Below are positions 8,053 to 18,006 of a stretch of 64,000 nt of DNA, piece by piece. The notes beneath the pieces were generated by a model that had not been told where the DNA came from, made no database searches, and saw only the letters and a program-made list of their open reading frames with translations. Numbering within the stretch: position 1 is the stretch's first letter; each line of letters starts with the position of its first letter. The translations under genes were made by a program, and so were the position numbers. Origin of the DNA: Thiohalobacter thiocyanaticus (lineage in GTDB: Bacteria; Pseudomonadota; Gammaproteobacteria; Thiohalobacterales; Thiohalobacteraceae); contig NZ_QZMU01000001.1 in the NCBI RefSeq assembly GCF_003932505.1, positions 124,001 through 188,000 of the forward strand. The letters are read 5' to 3'.

Positions 8053-10373
8053 CGTTTGAACCAGTTGCCGGGACTCAGGCCCTCGCCCCGCGCACAGGGC
8101 GCCAGGGTTTCGGGTACGGTGCCTTCGATAAAGGGCAATTGTACCCGATCTGCGCAGCCACGGTCGGCCCGCAGGCCCGAAGCGGGGTCGATTTCCGCCA
8201 GTTCCACCCCGGTCGCCGGGGTGTAGACCGACGGCAGCACGCCCCTGCGCGCCATGATTTCGCTCCACAGCTGCAACGCGCCCTGGCTGCCGGTCAGACC
8301 CATGTTGCGGTTGTCATCGCGTCCCACCCAGACCACCATCAGCCGGTCATCATCATAGCCGGCGAACCAGCTGTCGCGAAGTTCGTCAGTGGTGCCGGTC
8401 TTGCCCGAGAGTCCGGCCCCGGCGCCGAAGCGCGCGCCCAGCGCCCTGGCCGTACCGCGCAGGGCAACCTCGCGCAGGGCGAACTGCACCAGAGAGACGG
8501 CCGCCGGTTCGGCCACCCGCTGCACTTCCAGCGGATAGCGCTGCAACGGCAGGCCCTCGGCGTCCACCACTTCACGGATCGCCTGCAGCGGCGAGCGGAA
8601 ACCGTTGGCCGCCAGGCCCTGGTAGAGCTGGGTGAGCTCGAGCGGTGTCAGTTCCAGCGCGCCCAGCAGCAACGAGGGCAGCGGCCGGATGTCGCGCTCC
8701 AGGCCCATACGGTCGAGAGTACGGATGAGGCTGTCCAGGCCGGTATCCAGACCCACCCGCGCGGTGGGCACGTTCAGGGATTCGACCAGGGCATCGATCA
8801 GCAGCACCTCGCCGCGGAATTTCCTGTCGTAGTTGCGGGGCTGCCAGGGATCGCCGATGGGCATGTCCAGGGTGAAGGGGGTATCCTCCAGCCGGCTGGC
8901 CAGGGTATAGCCCCCCGATTCCAGGGCGGTGAGATAGACAAAGGGCTTGATCAGGGAGCCGATCTGGCGCCGTGCCTCCAGTGCCCGGTTGAAGCCGGCG
9001 GCGTGCGGGTCACGGTCGCCGAGCAGTGCCAGTACCTCACCGTTCTGATAACGGGTGACGATCACGGCGGCCTGCAGGGCGTCGGGCTCGATATTGTAGC
9101 CGCGCTCGAGCTGCGTCAGACGGGCGTCGGCCTGCGCCTCGACCGTGCGCTGCAGCAGCGGGTCGAGGGTGGTGAAGATGCGCAGCCCTTCCGAACGCAG
9201 GTCCTCCTCGCGGTAATCGCGCTGCAGCTGCCGGCGTACCAGTTCCAGGAAGGCGGGATGCGCATTGCTGGCCACCCGGCGCTTGTCCACCACGCCCAGC
9301 GGTCGGGCCTGGAGCCGGGCGGCATCGCGTGCCTCGAGCCGGCCCTGTTCGGCCAGCAGCTCCAGCACCAGGTTGCGCCGCTCGCGGGCACGCTCGGGAT
9401 GACGCCGGGGATCATAATAGGAAGGTCCCTTGACCATGCCCACCAGCAGCGCAGTCTGCTCCGGCGTGAGCGCTTCCAGGGCGCGGCCGTAATAGAAACG
9501 GCTGGCCAGACCGAAGCCGTGGATGCTGCGGGCGCCGTCCTGGCCCAGGTAGACCTCGTTGAGATAGGCCTCGAGGATCTCATTCTTGCTGTAATGCAGC
9601 TCCAGCAGCAGGGCCATCAGGGCCTCGTTGAGCTTGCGGACCAGGGTGCGTTCGTGGGTGAGGAAGAAGTTCTTCACCAGCTGCTGGGTGAGGGTGCTGC
9701 CGCCCTGCACCACCCCGCCGGCGCGGATGTTGGCGAACAGGGCACGGGCGATGCCGCGCAGCGAGATGCCGTGGTGATCGTAGAAGCCGCGGTCCTCGGT
9801 GGCGATCAGGGCGGCGGTGAGAAAGTCGGGCACCCCATCCAGACTGACCAGGATGCGGTCCTCGCCGTGGGTGGGATAGATGCTGGCGATCTGTTCCGGC
9901 TCCAACCGGACGATGGGCACCGCCCGGCCGCCGGCCAGATCGCTGATGGCACTGATACGCCCGCCGGCGAAGTCGATGCGCAGACGCCGCGCCGGCTCGG
10001 TGGCATCCCAGAACTGGAAGCGCTGGGTATGCACATGAAACCGGTCGCGGTCGCGCGAGAACTCGCCGGCATGACGCAGCGCCGGTACCTGCTGGTAGCC
10101 GAGCCGATCCAGCACAGCGGCGAAGCGCGCCGGGCTCAGCTCCAGGCCGGTGTAGAGTTCCAGCGGCTGGGCATAGACGCGTGCCGGCAGCGCCCAGCGC
10201 TGGCCCTCGAACTTGGCCCGGATGCTCGCATCCAGGTACACCCCGTAGGCCGCCAGGACGACGAGCAGCACCAACAGGATGCGCAACCAGGGAAAAGCGC
10301 GGCGCGGCCGGCGCTGGGTTTGACGTGCGGGGCGTTTGCGTTTGCGGGGGGAAGTCGATCGGCGCCTTGCCAT
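8040..10373 (-). CDS. mrcB: Penicillin-binding protein 1B
   Basis: 777-residue bifunctional class A PBP that polymerises and cross-links peptidoglycan at the inner membrane. A basic N-terminal tail precedes one membrane helix (about 28-46). A UB2H domain (LELSPARFAAVLDRLGYQQV) follows, then the GT51 glycosyltransferase with EDRGFYDHHG near 190 and GGSTLTQQLVKN. The transpeptidase has SLIK (catalytic Ser near 472), SLN in ESLNVP, and KTG in SGKTGTTDE near 656. All catalytic motifs are intact. Downstream it overlaps the TPR lipoprotein gene, a likely activator. Confidence 0.95.
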   Translation of the reverse strand: MARRRSTSPRKRKRPARQTQRRPRRAFPWLRILLVLLVVLAAYGVYLDASIRAKFEGQRWALPARVYAQPLELYTGLELSPARFAAVLDRLGYQQVPALRHAGEFSRDRDRFHVHTQRFQFWDATEPARRLRIDFAGGRISAISDLAGGRAVPIVRLEPEQIASIYPTHGEDRILVSLDGVPDFLTAALIATEDRGFYDHHGISLRGIARALFANIRAGGVVQGGSTLTQQLVKNFFLTHERTLVRKLNEALMALLLELHYSKNEILEAYLNEVYLGQDGARSIHGFGLASRFYYGRALEALTPEQTALLVGMVKGPSYYDPRRHPERARERRNLVLELLAEQGRLEARDAARLQARPLGVVDKRRVASNAHPAFLELVRRQLQRDYREEDLRSEGLRIFTTLDPLLQRTVEAQADARLTQLERGYNIEPDALQAAVIVTRYQNGEVLALLGDRDPHAAGFNRALEARRQIGSLIKPFVYLTALESGGYTLASRLEDTPFTLDMPIGDPWQPRNYDRKFRGEVLLIDALVESLNVPTARVGLDTGLDSLIRTLDRMGLERDIRPLPSLLLGALELTPLELTQLYQGLAANGFRSPLQAIREVVDAEGLPLQRYPLEVQRVAEPAAVSLVQFALREVALRGTARALGARFGAGAGLSGKTGTTDELRDSWFAGYDDDRLMVVWVGRDDNRNMGLTGSQGALQLWSEIMARRGVLPSVYTPATGVELAEIDPASGLRADRGCADRVQLPFIEGTVPETLAPCARGEGLSPGNWFKRWFD

Positions 10374-10504
10374 GCCTGTTGATCCGTCTGGCGATGCCGG
10401 CGAAGAGTACGCGAAGCGCCGGGGAATTGCCAGAGCACAGCGTCCCTGTCCGGCGCGCGCCTGCGGGCTTCCCGGAGGCGCGGCGATAGGCTATCGTCCC
10501 GGGC

Positions 10505-11257
10505 ATGAAGCCGCCCCGGCCAGACCCTGCCACAGCCTCTACCCTCTCGCCATTGTGGGGGATTGCGGCCAGTATCCTGTTCGTGGCCGCGGTACTTGCC
10601 CTGCTGATTCATTTCGGCGTCCACGCCCGGGTGCTGGAACTGCTGCGCTGGTTCGAGGCACAGGGCGCCTGGGCGCCGCTGCTGTTCATCCTGATCATGG
10701 CGTTAGTGGTGATACTGCTGCTGCCGGGAGTGCTGTTCACCACCGGTGCGGGCTTCATCTTCGGGGTTGTGGAGGGGACTGTGTATGTCGTACTCGGGAC
10801 CACACTCGGCGCGGCGCTGGCGTTTCTCATGGCCCGCCATCTGTTCGGTCGGCGCGTCAGGGCCTGGATCATGGCGCGGGCCAGGCTGCGCGTGCTGAGC
10901 GATGAGCTGACACCGCAGGGATGGAAGATCGTGCTGTTGACACGCCTGATTCCCTTCTTTCCGAGCAAGCTGTCCAATTACTTCTTCGGCATGACCTCGT
11001 TTTCCCTGCGCGGTTACACGGGCGGCTCGCTCGTGGGCTTCATCCCCTTCTCCCTGCACAACGCCTATCTCGGCTCGATCGCGGCCGATCTCACCAGCCT
11101 GGGCACGGGCGGCCTGGAGCGCAGCCCGCTGGCATGGGGCCTTTATGCCACCGGCTTCGTCGCCACCGTGACCGTTGTCGTGTATCTCAACCGGATCGCG
11201 CAACGGGCGCTGAAGCGCTACCGCGACGCCGGCGTAATCGAGGAAGAGCAGCCGTGA
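10505..11257 (+). CDS. VTT-domain (TVP38/TMEM64, DedA-like) membrane protein
   Basis: 250 residues with about five hydrophobic segments (20-40, 55-75, 85-105, 170-190, 215-235). It carries the VTT core FTTGAGFIFGVVEGTVYVVLGTTLGAALAF and RLIPFFPSKLSNYFFG (re-entrant loop). Relatives are thought to move or flip phospholipids or to support membrane homeostasis. The next gene begins 34 bp downstream and encodes a phosphatase/EEP fusion. VTT proteins are known to be paired or fused with phospholipase D or EEP enzymes, so a joint lipid-modifying role is plausible. Confidence 0.88.
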   Translation: MKPPRPDPATASTLSPLWGIAASILFVAAVLALLIHFGVHARVLELLRWFEAQGAWAPLLFILIMALVVILLLPGVLFTTGAGFIFGVVEGTVYVVLGTTLGAALAFLMARHLFGRRVRAWIMARARLRVLSDELTPQGWKIVLLTRLIPFFPSKLSNYFFGMTSFSLRGYTGGSLVGFIPFSLHNAYLGSIAADLTSLGTGGLERSPLAWGLYATGFVATVTVVVYLNRIAQRALKRYRDAGVIEEEQP

Positions 11258-11291
11258 GCTGGAGCCGGGACACAGGCGTGCCGGCCGTCCC

Positions 11292-13686
11292 ATGATCGGC
11301 CGCCTCGAGACTGCGCTGCGGCGGCTGCGCCGCAGCCTCAGCCGCAGCCTCTGGCTGTCGCGTCTGCTGCGCCTGCCGGTGTCGGAGGGTTCGCCGAACC
11401 GGCCCGGGCTGATCATGATCCAGATCGACGGACTTTCGCAACCGCAGCTGGAACAGGCACTGCAGCGGGGTGAACTGCCTTTCCTGCGGCGCCTGATACG
11501 GCGTGAAGACTATCAGGTGCATGCGCATTACTCGGGCCTGCCGTCGACCACGCCGGCGGTACAGGCGGAACTGTTCTATGGCGTCAGGGCCGCCGTTCCG
11601 GCGTTTTCCTTCCGGGAACGAAACTCGGGCCGGATCGTGCGCATGTACGAGCCCGAGGCCGCCGCGCGGATCGAGGACCGCTACCGCGATGCCGGAGACG
11701 AGCCCCTGCTCAGGGGCGGCAGCGCCTATCTGGACAACTTCAGCGGCGGCGCCGAGGAGACGCATTTCTGCCCCTCCTCCATGGGCTGGGGGCCGGCGCT
11801 GCGCGGCGCCAATCCGCTGGTGCTGGTCGCCTTTGTGCTGAGTCATCTGTACAGCCTGATGCGCATCGCGGCCCTGCTGGCGCTGGAATCAGGCCTGGCC
11901 CTGACCGATTTCGTTCGCGGTCAAGCCCGGGGTCAGGACTTCATCAAGGAGCTGAAGTTCATTCCCACCCGGGTCGCCATCTCCATCCTGCTGCGCGAAC
12001 TCTGCGTGATCGGCGGCAAGCTGGACATCAGCCGCGGCCTGCCCATCATTCACCTCAACTTTCTGGGCTATGACGAGCAGGCCCATCGGCGCGGACCGGA
12101 CTCGCTGTTCGCCCACTGGACCCTGAAGGGCATCGACGATGCCGTCGCCCGGCTGTGGCGCGCCGCCAACCGCAGCGTCTGGCGGCATTATGATGTCTGG
12201 ATCTATTCCGATCACGGCCAGGTCGGGGTAAGACCCTACCATGAGCTGCAGGGCCATGACCTGGAGCAATCCGTCAGGACGGCGCTTGCGCAACTGGCCG
12301 TCCACCCGGCTGTCACCGGCAACCGGGATCTCCCCGGGGTTCAGACCCAGCGCGTGCGCCTGCTGGGCGGGCGGAACATCCAGCGGCTGTTCTCGGTCCT
12401 GGGTATAAACGGGGGCGAACCGGACCAGGATCAGGATCAGGACGATGCGATGATCGCCGCGCTGGGTCCGGTGGCGCATGTCTACCTGCCGGCCCGGTTG
12501 AAGGTGCGGGAACGCGAGCTGCTCGCCCGCGATCTGGCCCGGAACCACGGGATCCCCGTCGTGCTCAGCTGCCGGGCGGCGGGCCGGCTGCGGGCCTGGA
12601 CCGACACCGGCGGGTTCGATCTGCCGCAGGAGGTCCCGGCCCTGTTCGGGGCGCGGCATCCCTTCATCGATTCGCTCGGCGACGACCTGCTGCGCCTGTG
12701 TGAACATCCCGATGCCGGGGACCTGGTGCTCCTGGGCTGGCACGCCGGCAGCAGCCCGCTGAGCTTCGCCAACGAGGCGGGGGCCCACGCCGGCCTGCAT
12801 CCGGAGGAAACCCACGGCTTTGCGCTGCTGCCCCCGGACACAGCGCTGCCCCGCTCAGACCACACCTATCTGCGTCCCGGCGATCTGCGCGATGCGGCCC
12901 TGCGGCAACTGGGGCGCGTTGCGACCCGCACCGGGGCGGCGCGACGGCGCCCGGCCGCCGCCCGCTCAGCCCGGCTCCGGGTCATGAGCTACAACGTGCA
13001 CAGCTGTATCGGCATGGACGGACGGATCGACGTCGAACGCATCGCCCGCATCATTGCGCGCGCGCGCCCGGACGTGGTTGCCTTGCAGGAACTGGACGTG
13101 GGACGGCAACGCACCGCCGGGATGGATCAGGCACACCTGATCGCGCGCTATCTGGAAATGGAGTTTCATTTCCATCCGGCCCTGCATTCGAGGGAAGAAA
13201 CGCTACGGGGACGCGATTCTTGAACCCATCTGCCCGCTGCGGATCGTGCGTGCGGCTCATGCCGGCCGGGCCTGCCGAGCGGCCCAAACTGGAACGCGGG
13301 GGGCGATTGGGCGCGTGGAGTTGGAAGGCAGAGAGGTTCAGGGCCTCAACACCCACCTGGCGGCTGTCTCCGCTGGCGACACGCCTGTCGAGGTGGCGGC
13401 CCTGCCCCTGCTGGGAGGAAGCGACTGGCTGGCTCACGCGCAATGCGTGACCCGTCATCCTTTGCGGCGATTCAACGCCTTCGCATCGCGGTTGTACGCC
13501 AAGCTCTGTGCCGCCTGGCGAAGTCGATTCCGGGAGGCTGGCCGCGTTGGGGTGCAAGGGGAACCTATCCCAGCCGTTCCCCGGCAGCCCGCATCGACCA
13601 CATCTTTGTCCGTCCGGCGTCGACGGTGCGCGGGGATCGATCCCCAGCCACGAATTGGCTCGGACGGCTCGGCCCATCTCCCCTGA
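11292..13686 (+). CDS. Alkaline-phosphatase-like/EEP phosphodiesterase fusion, frameshifted C-terminus
   Basis: Residues about 40-540 form an alkaline phosphatase/nucleotide pyrophosphatase-type domain: PGLIMIQIDGLSQPQLEQAL with the metal Asp, the nucleophile region SGLPSTTPAVQAEL, HLNFLGYDEQAHRRGPDS, and IYSDHGQVGV. From residue about 564 an endonuclease/exonuclease/phosphatase domain begins (RVMSYNVHSCIGMDGRIDVERIA, VALQELDVG). The frame breaks near 13199 (an extra A in GAAACGC) and at several points up to 13686. The remaining EEP motifs (LNTHLA near 13350; RIDHIFVRP, readable as fragments near 13590-13610) are scattered over all three frames. The repaired protein would be about 795 residues. 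Downstream of the VTT gene with a 34-bp gap. The substrate is unknown; a phospholipid or phosphodiester is inferred. Confidence 0.75.
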
Positions 13687-13980
13687 ATCAACGAACTGTG
13701 CTGCGCAACGGGCCGGGCCGCTGTATTCAGTCCTTCTTCAGATTCGAATTCAGGGTGTCGCTGTCATATCGATGGACCGGGCGTCTCCTCCTCGTGGTCG
13801 AAGGCCGAACCTCCCTGGGGTATTGATTGCCCGCGTCTAGGCGGCGGACTACGGCGTTCTGGTCTCAACCCCGGCAGCAGGGGCGGCTGCGGGGCGGCCT
13901 CCTCCAGCAGGGCATCGACCGTCGCGTCGCCGCGGCGGCCGCCGCTTCCCTGCGGAATTCGGCTGCAGGTGCGCGTTTCA
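13687..13980. other. Low-confidence region between convergent broken genes
   Basis: It lies between the end of the phosphatase/EEP gene and the readable end of the coiled-coil gene. On the minus strand a fragment around 13880-13960 (DATVDALLEEAAPQP) has coding-like codon use and may be the displaced C-terminus of the coiled-coil protein after further indels. Nothing else is recognised. Confidence 0.35.
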
Positions 13981-15139
13981 TCACTTCCACTGAGGGCGGT
14001 GTCCGCTGCGGGATGGCGATTTGCAGCCTCCGATCGGGCGCGTCGCATCCGCGCGCTGCAAGCCGCACTCATACTCGGCCGGGGCAGCACTCTGCGCCGC
14101 CGGCGGGTCAGTCTCCTCCCCCATGGGATTCTCCAGCTGAGACTGCAGCGATTCGATCTGCTCGCGCAGCAGGCTGTTCTCGTCTTCCAGCACCATCACA
14201 CAGGTGCCCAGTTCCTGATTGGAGCGCTGGATCTTCTCCATCGCATCGCGCAGCTCGACCGAGGCCTCCTTCTCCCCCACCGACTGCTTGAGCATGCTCT
14301 GTAACTTGTTGATGGTCCTGTTGCTGGTTGCCGACCAGGTTGCGCAGCATGTCGGAGTCCGGGCTGGCATGCGCGCCCTGTGGCCCGACACTGCCCTGCC
14401 CCTGTTCACCCGGCTCTGGTGTCTGCCTGTCCATGGCCTCCAGCGAGCGTTCCAGTTCGAGGCTGCTCGCTTCGGCGTCCTGCAGTTTGGCAATGATGTC
14501 GCGCATTTCCTCGGACTCGCTCATCTCCTTTTCCAGCAGGTCGCGCAGCTCGCGCATCACGTCCTGCTGGTTGCCGACCACCGTGCGCAGATGGGCGAGC
14601 TGGCTTTCCAGCTGCTGCTCGCGCGCCAGGGCGCCGGCTGCCTCATCGGCTTCGTCTTCCTCCACCGTTTCCGCTGCGGTGGGCGTGAAGGTGGCGAGCA
14701 GATTCTGCATCTGCTGCACGATATGCTGACGCCGGGCCTCGGGGTCCCCGGCCATAGCCTGGGCATCCAGTTCCAGCTGCAGAAACTGATGGCGCGCGGC
14801 CAGCATTTCACGCGCCTGTCCCTGCTGCGATCCGTCCCCGGGATCGGTCCCGTCGTCCGTCCCCGACGCCGGGTCGGAACCCAGCATCAGGCTGGAGGCA
14901 TCCAGTTCCTCGCGCAGGAAATCGCTGTAGGCGCGGGTCTCGGCCTGGGTGTCCGGCGTGGGCGCCGGTTCCGCCACCGGGGCTGTGGGGACTGCGGGCT
15001 GCTGCGCCAGCGACTGACTCAGCCGGGCGATGGTGCGGGTGTTCCGGCGGTTGCGCACATACAGATACCCGGCCAGGACGCAGACCAGCAGCAGTAGTTC
15101 CAGGATGGCGAGGATGCCGTATATGTGCAGTTCGATCAT
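13981..15139 (-). CDS. Membrane-anchored coiled-coil protein, frameshifted; partner of VWA gene
   Basis: N-terminal membrane helix (IYGILAILELLLLVCVLAGYLYV, residues 5-27), an Ala/Pro/Asp-rich linker, then long coiled coil (EQQLESQLAHLRTVVGNQQDVMRELRDLLEKEMSESEEMRDIIAKLQDAEASSLELE). At about 14325 an extra G (CAGGACC for CAGACC) breaks the frame. The continuation TINKLQSMLKQSVGEKEASVELRDAMEKI with further coiled coil is perfect in the next frame. Readable repaired length is about 385 residues, but the last 30 look out of frame, so the true end is uncertain. The start is 18 bp after the VWA gene stop, so they form an operon. Family not recognised. Confidence 0.65.
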
Positions 15140-15157
15140 GGCGTCATCCTGCCGCGA

Positions 15158-16852
15158 TCAGCCCTTGTCCGGGCCCTCGTCGTCGGCCGTCTCGGCGTCC
15201 TCCCCGTCCTGCGCAGCGGCCTTGCGGGCGCGGCGCCTGCGCCACCACAGGAAGCCGCCGACGGCCGAGCCGATGAGCACATTGACCAGGATGAACAGGC
15301 CCAGGATCAGGCCCAGATTCAGGTTCAGGCCGGAATCCTGTTCCGCTTCCGGCTCGGGATCGATGATCTCTTCCCGCATGGCCTGCGGCTCGGGCTCGGG
15401 TTCCGGTTCGGCCTGCGGTTCAGGCTCGGGCTCGGGTTCGGCTTCGGCTTCGGGCTCAGATTCAGATTCAGGTTCGGGATCAGGCTCCTCGGCCGTAACC
15501 GGATCGGGCGGCGGTGCCTCGCCTTCCGGCAGCGGCGGCACCTCGATGAACAGGGACTTTTCCCGCTGAAAGGTCTGGCTGCTGGCGATCAGGCGGATGC
15601 GGTGAGAGCCCGGGCGGGTGAATTCAAAGCTCTGCAGGAAGTGGCCCGGATCGGCGTCCGCACCGGCCTGCAGTGACAGGTGGCGCGGTTCGCCCTCGGG
15701 CGGGGTGATCTGCATGCGGAATTCGGTGTGATCCAGGATCTCGGCCGCCTTGATCGTCTCTCCGGCCTGCTCCAGCCAGGCGCTGGCCTGCATCGGCTCG
15801 CCGATGGCGGGGTCGGAATCGGCATCGCCGAGGCGGCCCTCCAGGCGCATGTTGGTCACTACATAGGCGCGGTTATCCTCGCTGTCGGAGACCAGCCGCC
15901 AGGTCCCGGCCGGCGGCTTTTCGATGGTGATCATGTCGAAGCGCTCGGACTGGAACCAGCGCACGGCGGGACCGGCGACGTCGGGCCGGATGATGCGTTC
16001 ATCGGGCATGACCAGCTTGATCTCGGAGCCCGGGGTGTTCTTCGAGGCCACCACCGTGACCTCCTCGATGGCTTCGTCGACCATGAATTCGCCGCCGGCG
16101 ATGGGCAGCATGTCGGGCTGCTTGGCGCTTTCGAACAGGGTGCTGAAGACCCGGTGCAGCTCCCGATCGTTGGACGCCAGGCGCGAGATCGCGCCGGTGC
16201 CGCTGGCGATGGTACGCAGCAGGGGCATGTCCGAAGCCTCGGTGAAGGCCAGGGTATAGACCTCGATGCCGGCCGCGCGCAGTTCCCCGATCATGTCCTG
16301 TTCGATGACGGCGGTGAGGCGCTGATCCTGATCGAAGTCGCCTGTATCCATCCTGCCGTCGGACATCAGCAGCAGCATGCGCCGCCGACCCTCGCCCCCT
16401 TCCTCGGCCAGCATCCGGCGGCCGGTCTCCAGCGCGGCATGCAGATTGGTGTAGGCGCCCAGCGCGGAGACCTTGTCCACGGCCGCGAACAGCTGGCTGC
16501 GGTTGGCCTCGGTGGCCGGGGTGAGATGGGCGACCGGATAGCCGGCATCGCTGAAGCTGATGACCCCGACCCGGTCCTGTCCGGCCAGCAGGGAGATGAA
16601 CATGCGCGCGGCGGCAACCCGCAGGCGCCTGGGGTCGGTCTCCTTCATGCTGCCGGAGCTGTCGATGATCAGCACCGCATCGACACCCTCGCCGTTGCCG
16701 GCGGCGACGAAATCGTCGGAGCCGGCCGCCGTGACCGCCGAACTCAGCAGCCACAGGACAGCGGCCAGGACCAGGCCGGACAGCCAGGTACCGGCGGGGT
16801 GGGAAACATCGGACTCGGGGCCGGCGGAGCGGCCGGTCAGGATGGGCTCCAT
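15158..16852 (-). CDS. VWA-domain protein with periplasmic Glu/Pro stalk
   Basis: 564 residues. Signal peptide or membrane segment at about 25-43 ([21 protein letters not shown]). The von Willebrand A domain follows with a complete MIDAS: DSSGS near 63-67, Thr in GAYTN, Asp in MSDGRMD. Then come beta-rich modules (about 260-430), a low-complexity Glu/Pro stalk with [14 protein letters not shown] repeats (about 455-505), a C-terminal membrane helix ([23 protein letters not shown]), and a short basic-then-acidic cytoplasmic tail. The ribosome site AAAGGA is well placed for 16852. It is followed by the coiled-coil membrane protein. Function unknown: a metal-dependent adhesion or assembly role is inferred from the domain. 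Confidence 0.85.
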   Translation of the reverse strand: MEPILTGRSAGPESDVSHPAGTWLSGLVLAAVLWLLSSAVTAAGSDDFVAAGNGEGVDAVLIIDSSGSMKETDPRRLRVAAARMFISLLAGQDRVGVISFSDAGYPVAHLTPATEANRSQLFAAVDKVSALGAYTNLHAALETGRRMLAEEGGEGRRRMLLLMSDGRMDTGDFDQDQRLTAVIEQDMIGELRAAGIEVYTLAFTEASDMPLLRTIASGTGAISRLASNDRELHRVFSTLFESAKQPDMLPIAGGEFMVDEAIEEVTVVASKNTPGSEIKLVMPDERIIRPDVAGPAVRWFQSERFDMITIEKPPAGTWRLVSDSEDNRAYVVTNMRLEGRLGDADSDPAIGEPMQASAWLEQAGETIKAAEILDHTEFRMQITPPEGEPRHLSLQAGADADPGHFLQSFEFTRPGSHRIRLIASSQTFQREKSLFIEVPPLPEGEAPPPDPVTAEEPDPEPESESEPEAEAEPEPEPEPQAEPEPEPEPQAMREEIIDPEPEAEQDSGLNLNLGLILGLFILVNVLIGSAVGGFLWWRRRRARKAAAQDGEDAETADDEGPDKG

Positions 16853-16879
16853 AATCTCGATCCTTTCTCTATCCCTGAC

Positions 16880-16897
16880 ATAACATCATGTTTTATA
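16880..16897. promoter_or_regulatory. Palindromic site AACATCATGTT upstream of the VWA gene
   Basis: ATAACATCATGTTTTATA at 16880-16897 contains the near-perfect palindrome AACAT-C-ATGTT, 28 bp before the VWA start. The same 14-base core TAACATCATGTTTA/T recurs at 44654-44667, next to a promoter-like TATAAT. Candidate binding site for a shared regulator. Confidence 0.4.
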
Positions 16898-17044
16898 GAT
16901 TAATCATAAACCCCGGGCGGGTGCCGGGCGGATCCGGCCACCCGCACTGGCGGAGCTACAGCCTATAACGGCCGCAGGCTGTCAGAACTTAGCAGAAAGG
17001 CGGTACAACGGGCTGTTTTCGTGAGAAAAGCGGGCGGGCGGGAT

Positions 17045-17701
17045 TCAGTCGCTGGGCTCCAGACGGTAGACCCGCTCCTCCAGCCGGGTCAGACCGCGCT
17101 CGCGAAAGCGGGCGTTCTCGGCCAGCACGTCCAGGCTGTCCAGCGGGGTGATCCGGTGGCTGGCACCGTAGAGTTGCTCGATCTCATCGGCGCTGACGGC
17201 AAAGGGCGGGCCGTCCATCTCGTGCTGGTCATAGTCCAGGGTCACCAGCAGCACCGGGCAGGCGGGTGCCAGCTGTTGCAGCTGACGGGCATAGTTCGGA
17301 CGCATGGCCGGCGGCAGGGCGATCAGGGAGGCGCGGTCGAAGACGGCATCCACCGGCCCGAGCTCGGCCGGCATCAGGTCGAAGTAATCGCCTTCGATGA
17401 GGGTGATCTCGCCGGCCTGCCAGAGGCGGAAGCCATCCGTGTCACGGGTCTGGGGTGTCAGATCGTTGTCGTCGAAGAAGGCACGCACAGCCCGTTCGCT
17501 GATCTCGACCCCGGTCACGCGGTGGCCCTGGGCGGCCAGCCAGAGCAGGTCCAGCGTCTTGCCGGCCAGCGGCACGAACACATGCCGGTCCGGCGCCAGG
17601 CCGAGTTGCGGCCAGAAACGCTGCAGGTGGGTGTTGATCTCGTCCTGGTGAAAACCGATCTGGTTGTTGTCCCAGCGTTCGAGCCAGAATTGCTTGTCCA
17701 T
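17045..17701 (-). CDS. tpm: Thiopurine S-methyltransferase family protein
   Basis: 218 residues, the bacterial TPMT length. SAM-dependent class I methyltransferase; bacterial members methylate selenium, tellurium or thiopurine compounds. The signature MDKQFWLERWDNNQIGFHQDEINTHLQRFWPQL is at the N-terminus. It is followed by VFVPLAGKTLDLLWLAAQGHRVTGVEIS (SAM-binding motif I, residues about 40-67) and GPVDAVFDRASLIALPP. ATG 17701 is the family start. Single gene; a palindromic repeat lies beyond its 5' side. Confidence 0.93.
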   Translation of the reverse strand: MDKQFWLERWDNNQIGFHQDEINTHLQRFWPQLGLAPDRHVFVPLAGKTLDLLWLAAQGHRVTGVEISERAVRAFFDDNDLTPQTRDTDGFRLWQAGEITLIEGDYFDLMPAELGPVDAVFDRASLIALPPAMRPNYARQLQQLAPACPVLLVTLDYDQHEMDGPPFAVSADEIEQLYGASHRITPLDSLDVLAENARFRERGLTRLEERVYRLEPSD

Positions 17702-18006
17702 GGAATGACTGCCCGCGGCCGTGTTACGAAAGGCGCATTGTCCGGCGCCAGGCATGCCGGAGCAAGCCTGCGGCACAGGAATAACCCGGACCGGCGAGAG
17801 TTAATCTCCCGTGCATGAATGCCGTCCACTCATGCAGAATAACACCCGTCATTGCGAGGAACGAAGTGACGTGGCAATCTCCAACCGATTGATTCCGCAG
17901 TATGAGATTGCCACGCTGCGCTCGCAATGACGGCTAAAGTAAATGCCGTTCATCCCAGACATAAATGTTAAAGTTGCAAGTATCCCAAACCGGATTACCA
18001 GAGCCG
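17702..18006. other. Intergenic region between tpm and glcD
   Basis: About 300 bp between divergent genes. It contains the palindromic repeat at 17846-17933. No convincing gene; any promoters of tpm and glcD must lie here but no strong match is seen. Confidence 0.4.
17846..17933. repeat. CGTCATTGCGAG-type palindromic repeat
   Basis: Arms CCGTCATTGCGAG (from 17846) and CTCGCAATGACGG (17921-17933), with inner arms GTGGCAATCTC / GAGATTGCCAC. Same family as 6799-6858 and 46405-46490. Confidence 0.85.

Noticed and set aside
8037-10382. 781-residue plus-strand reading frame
   Set aside because: Exact antisense shadow of mrcB, produced by high GC content.
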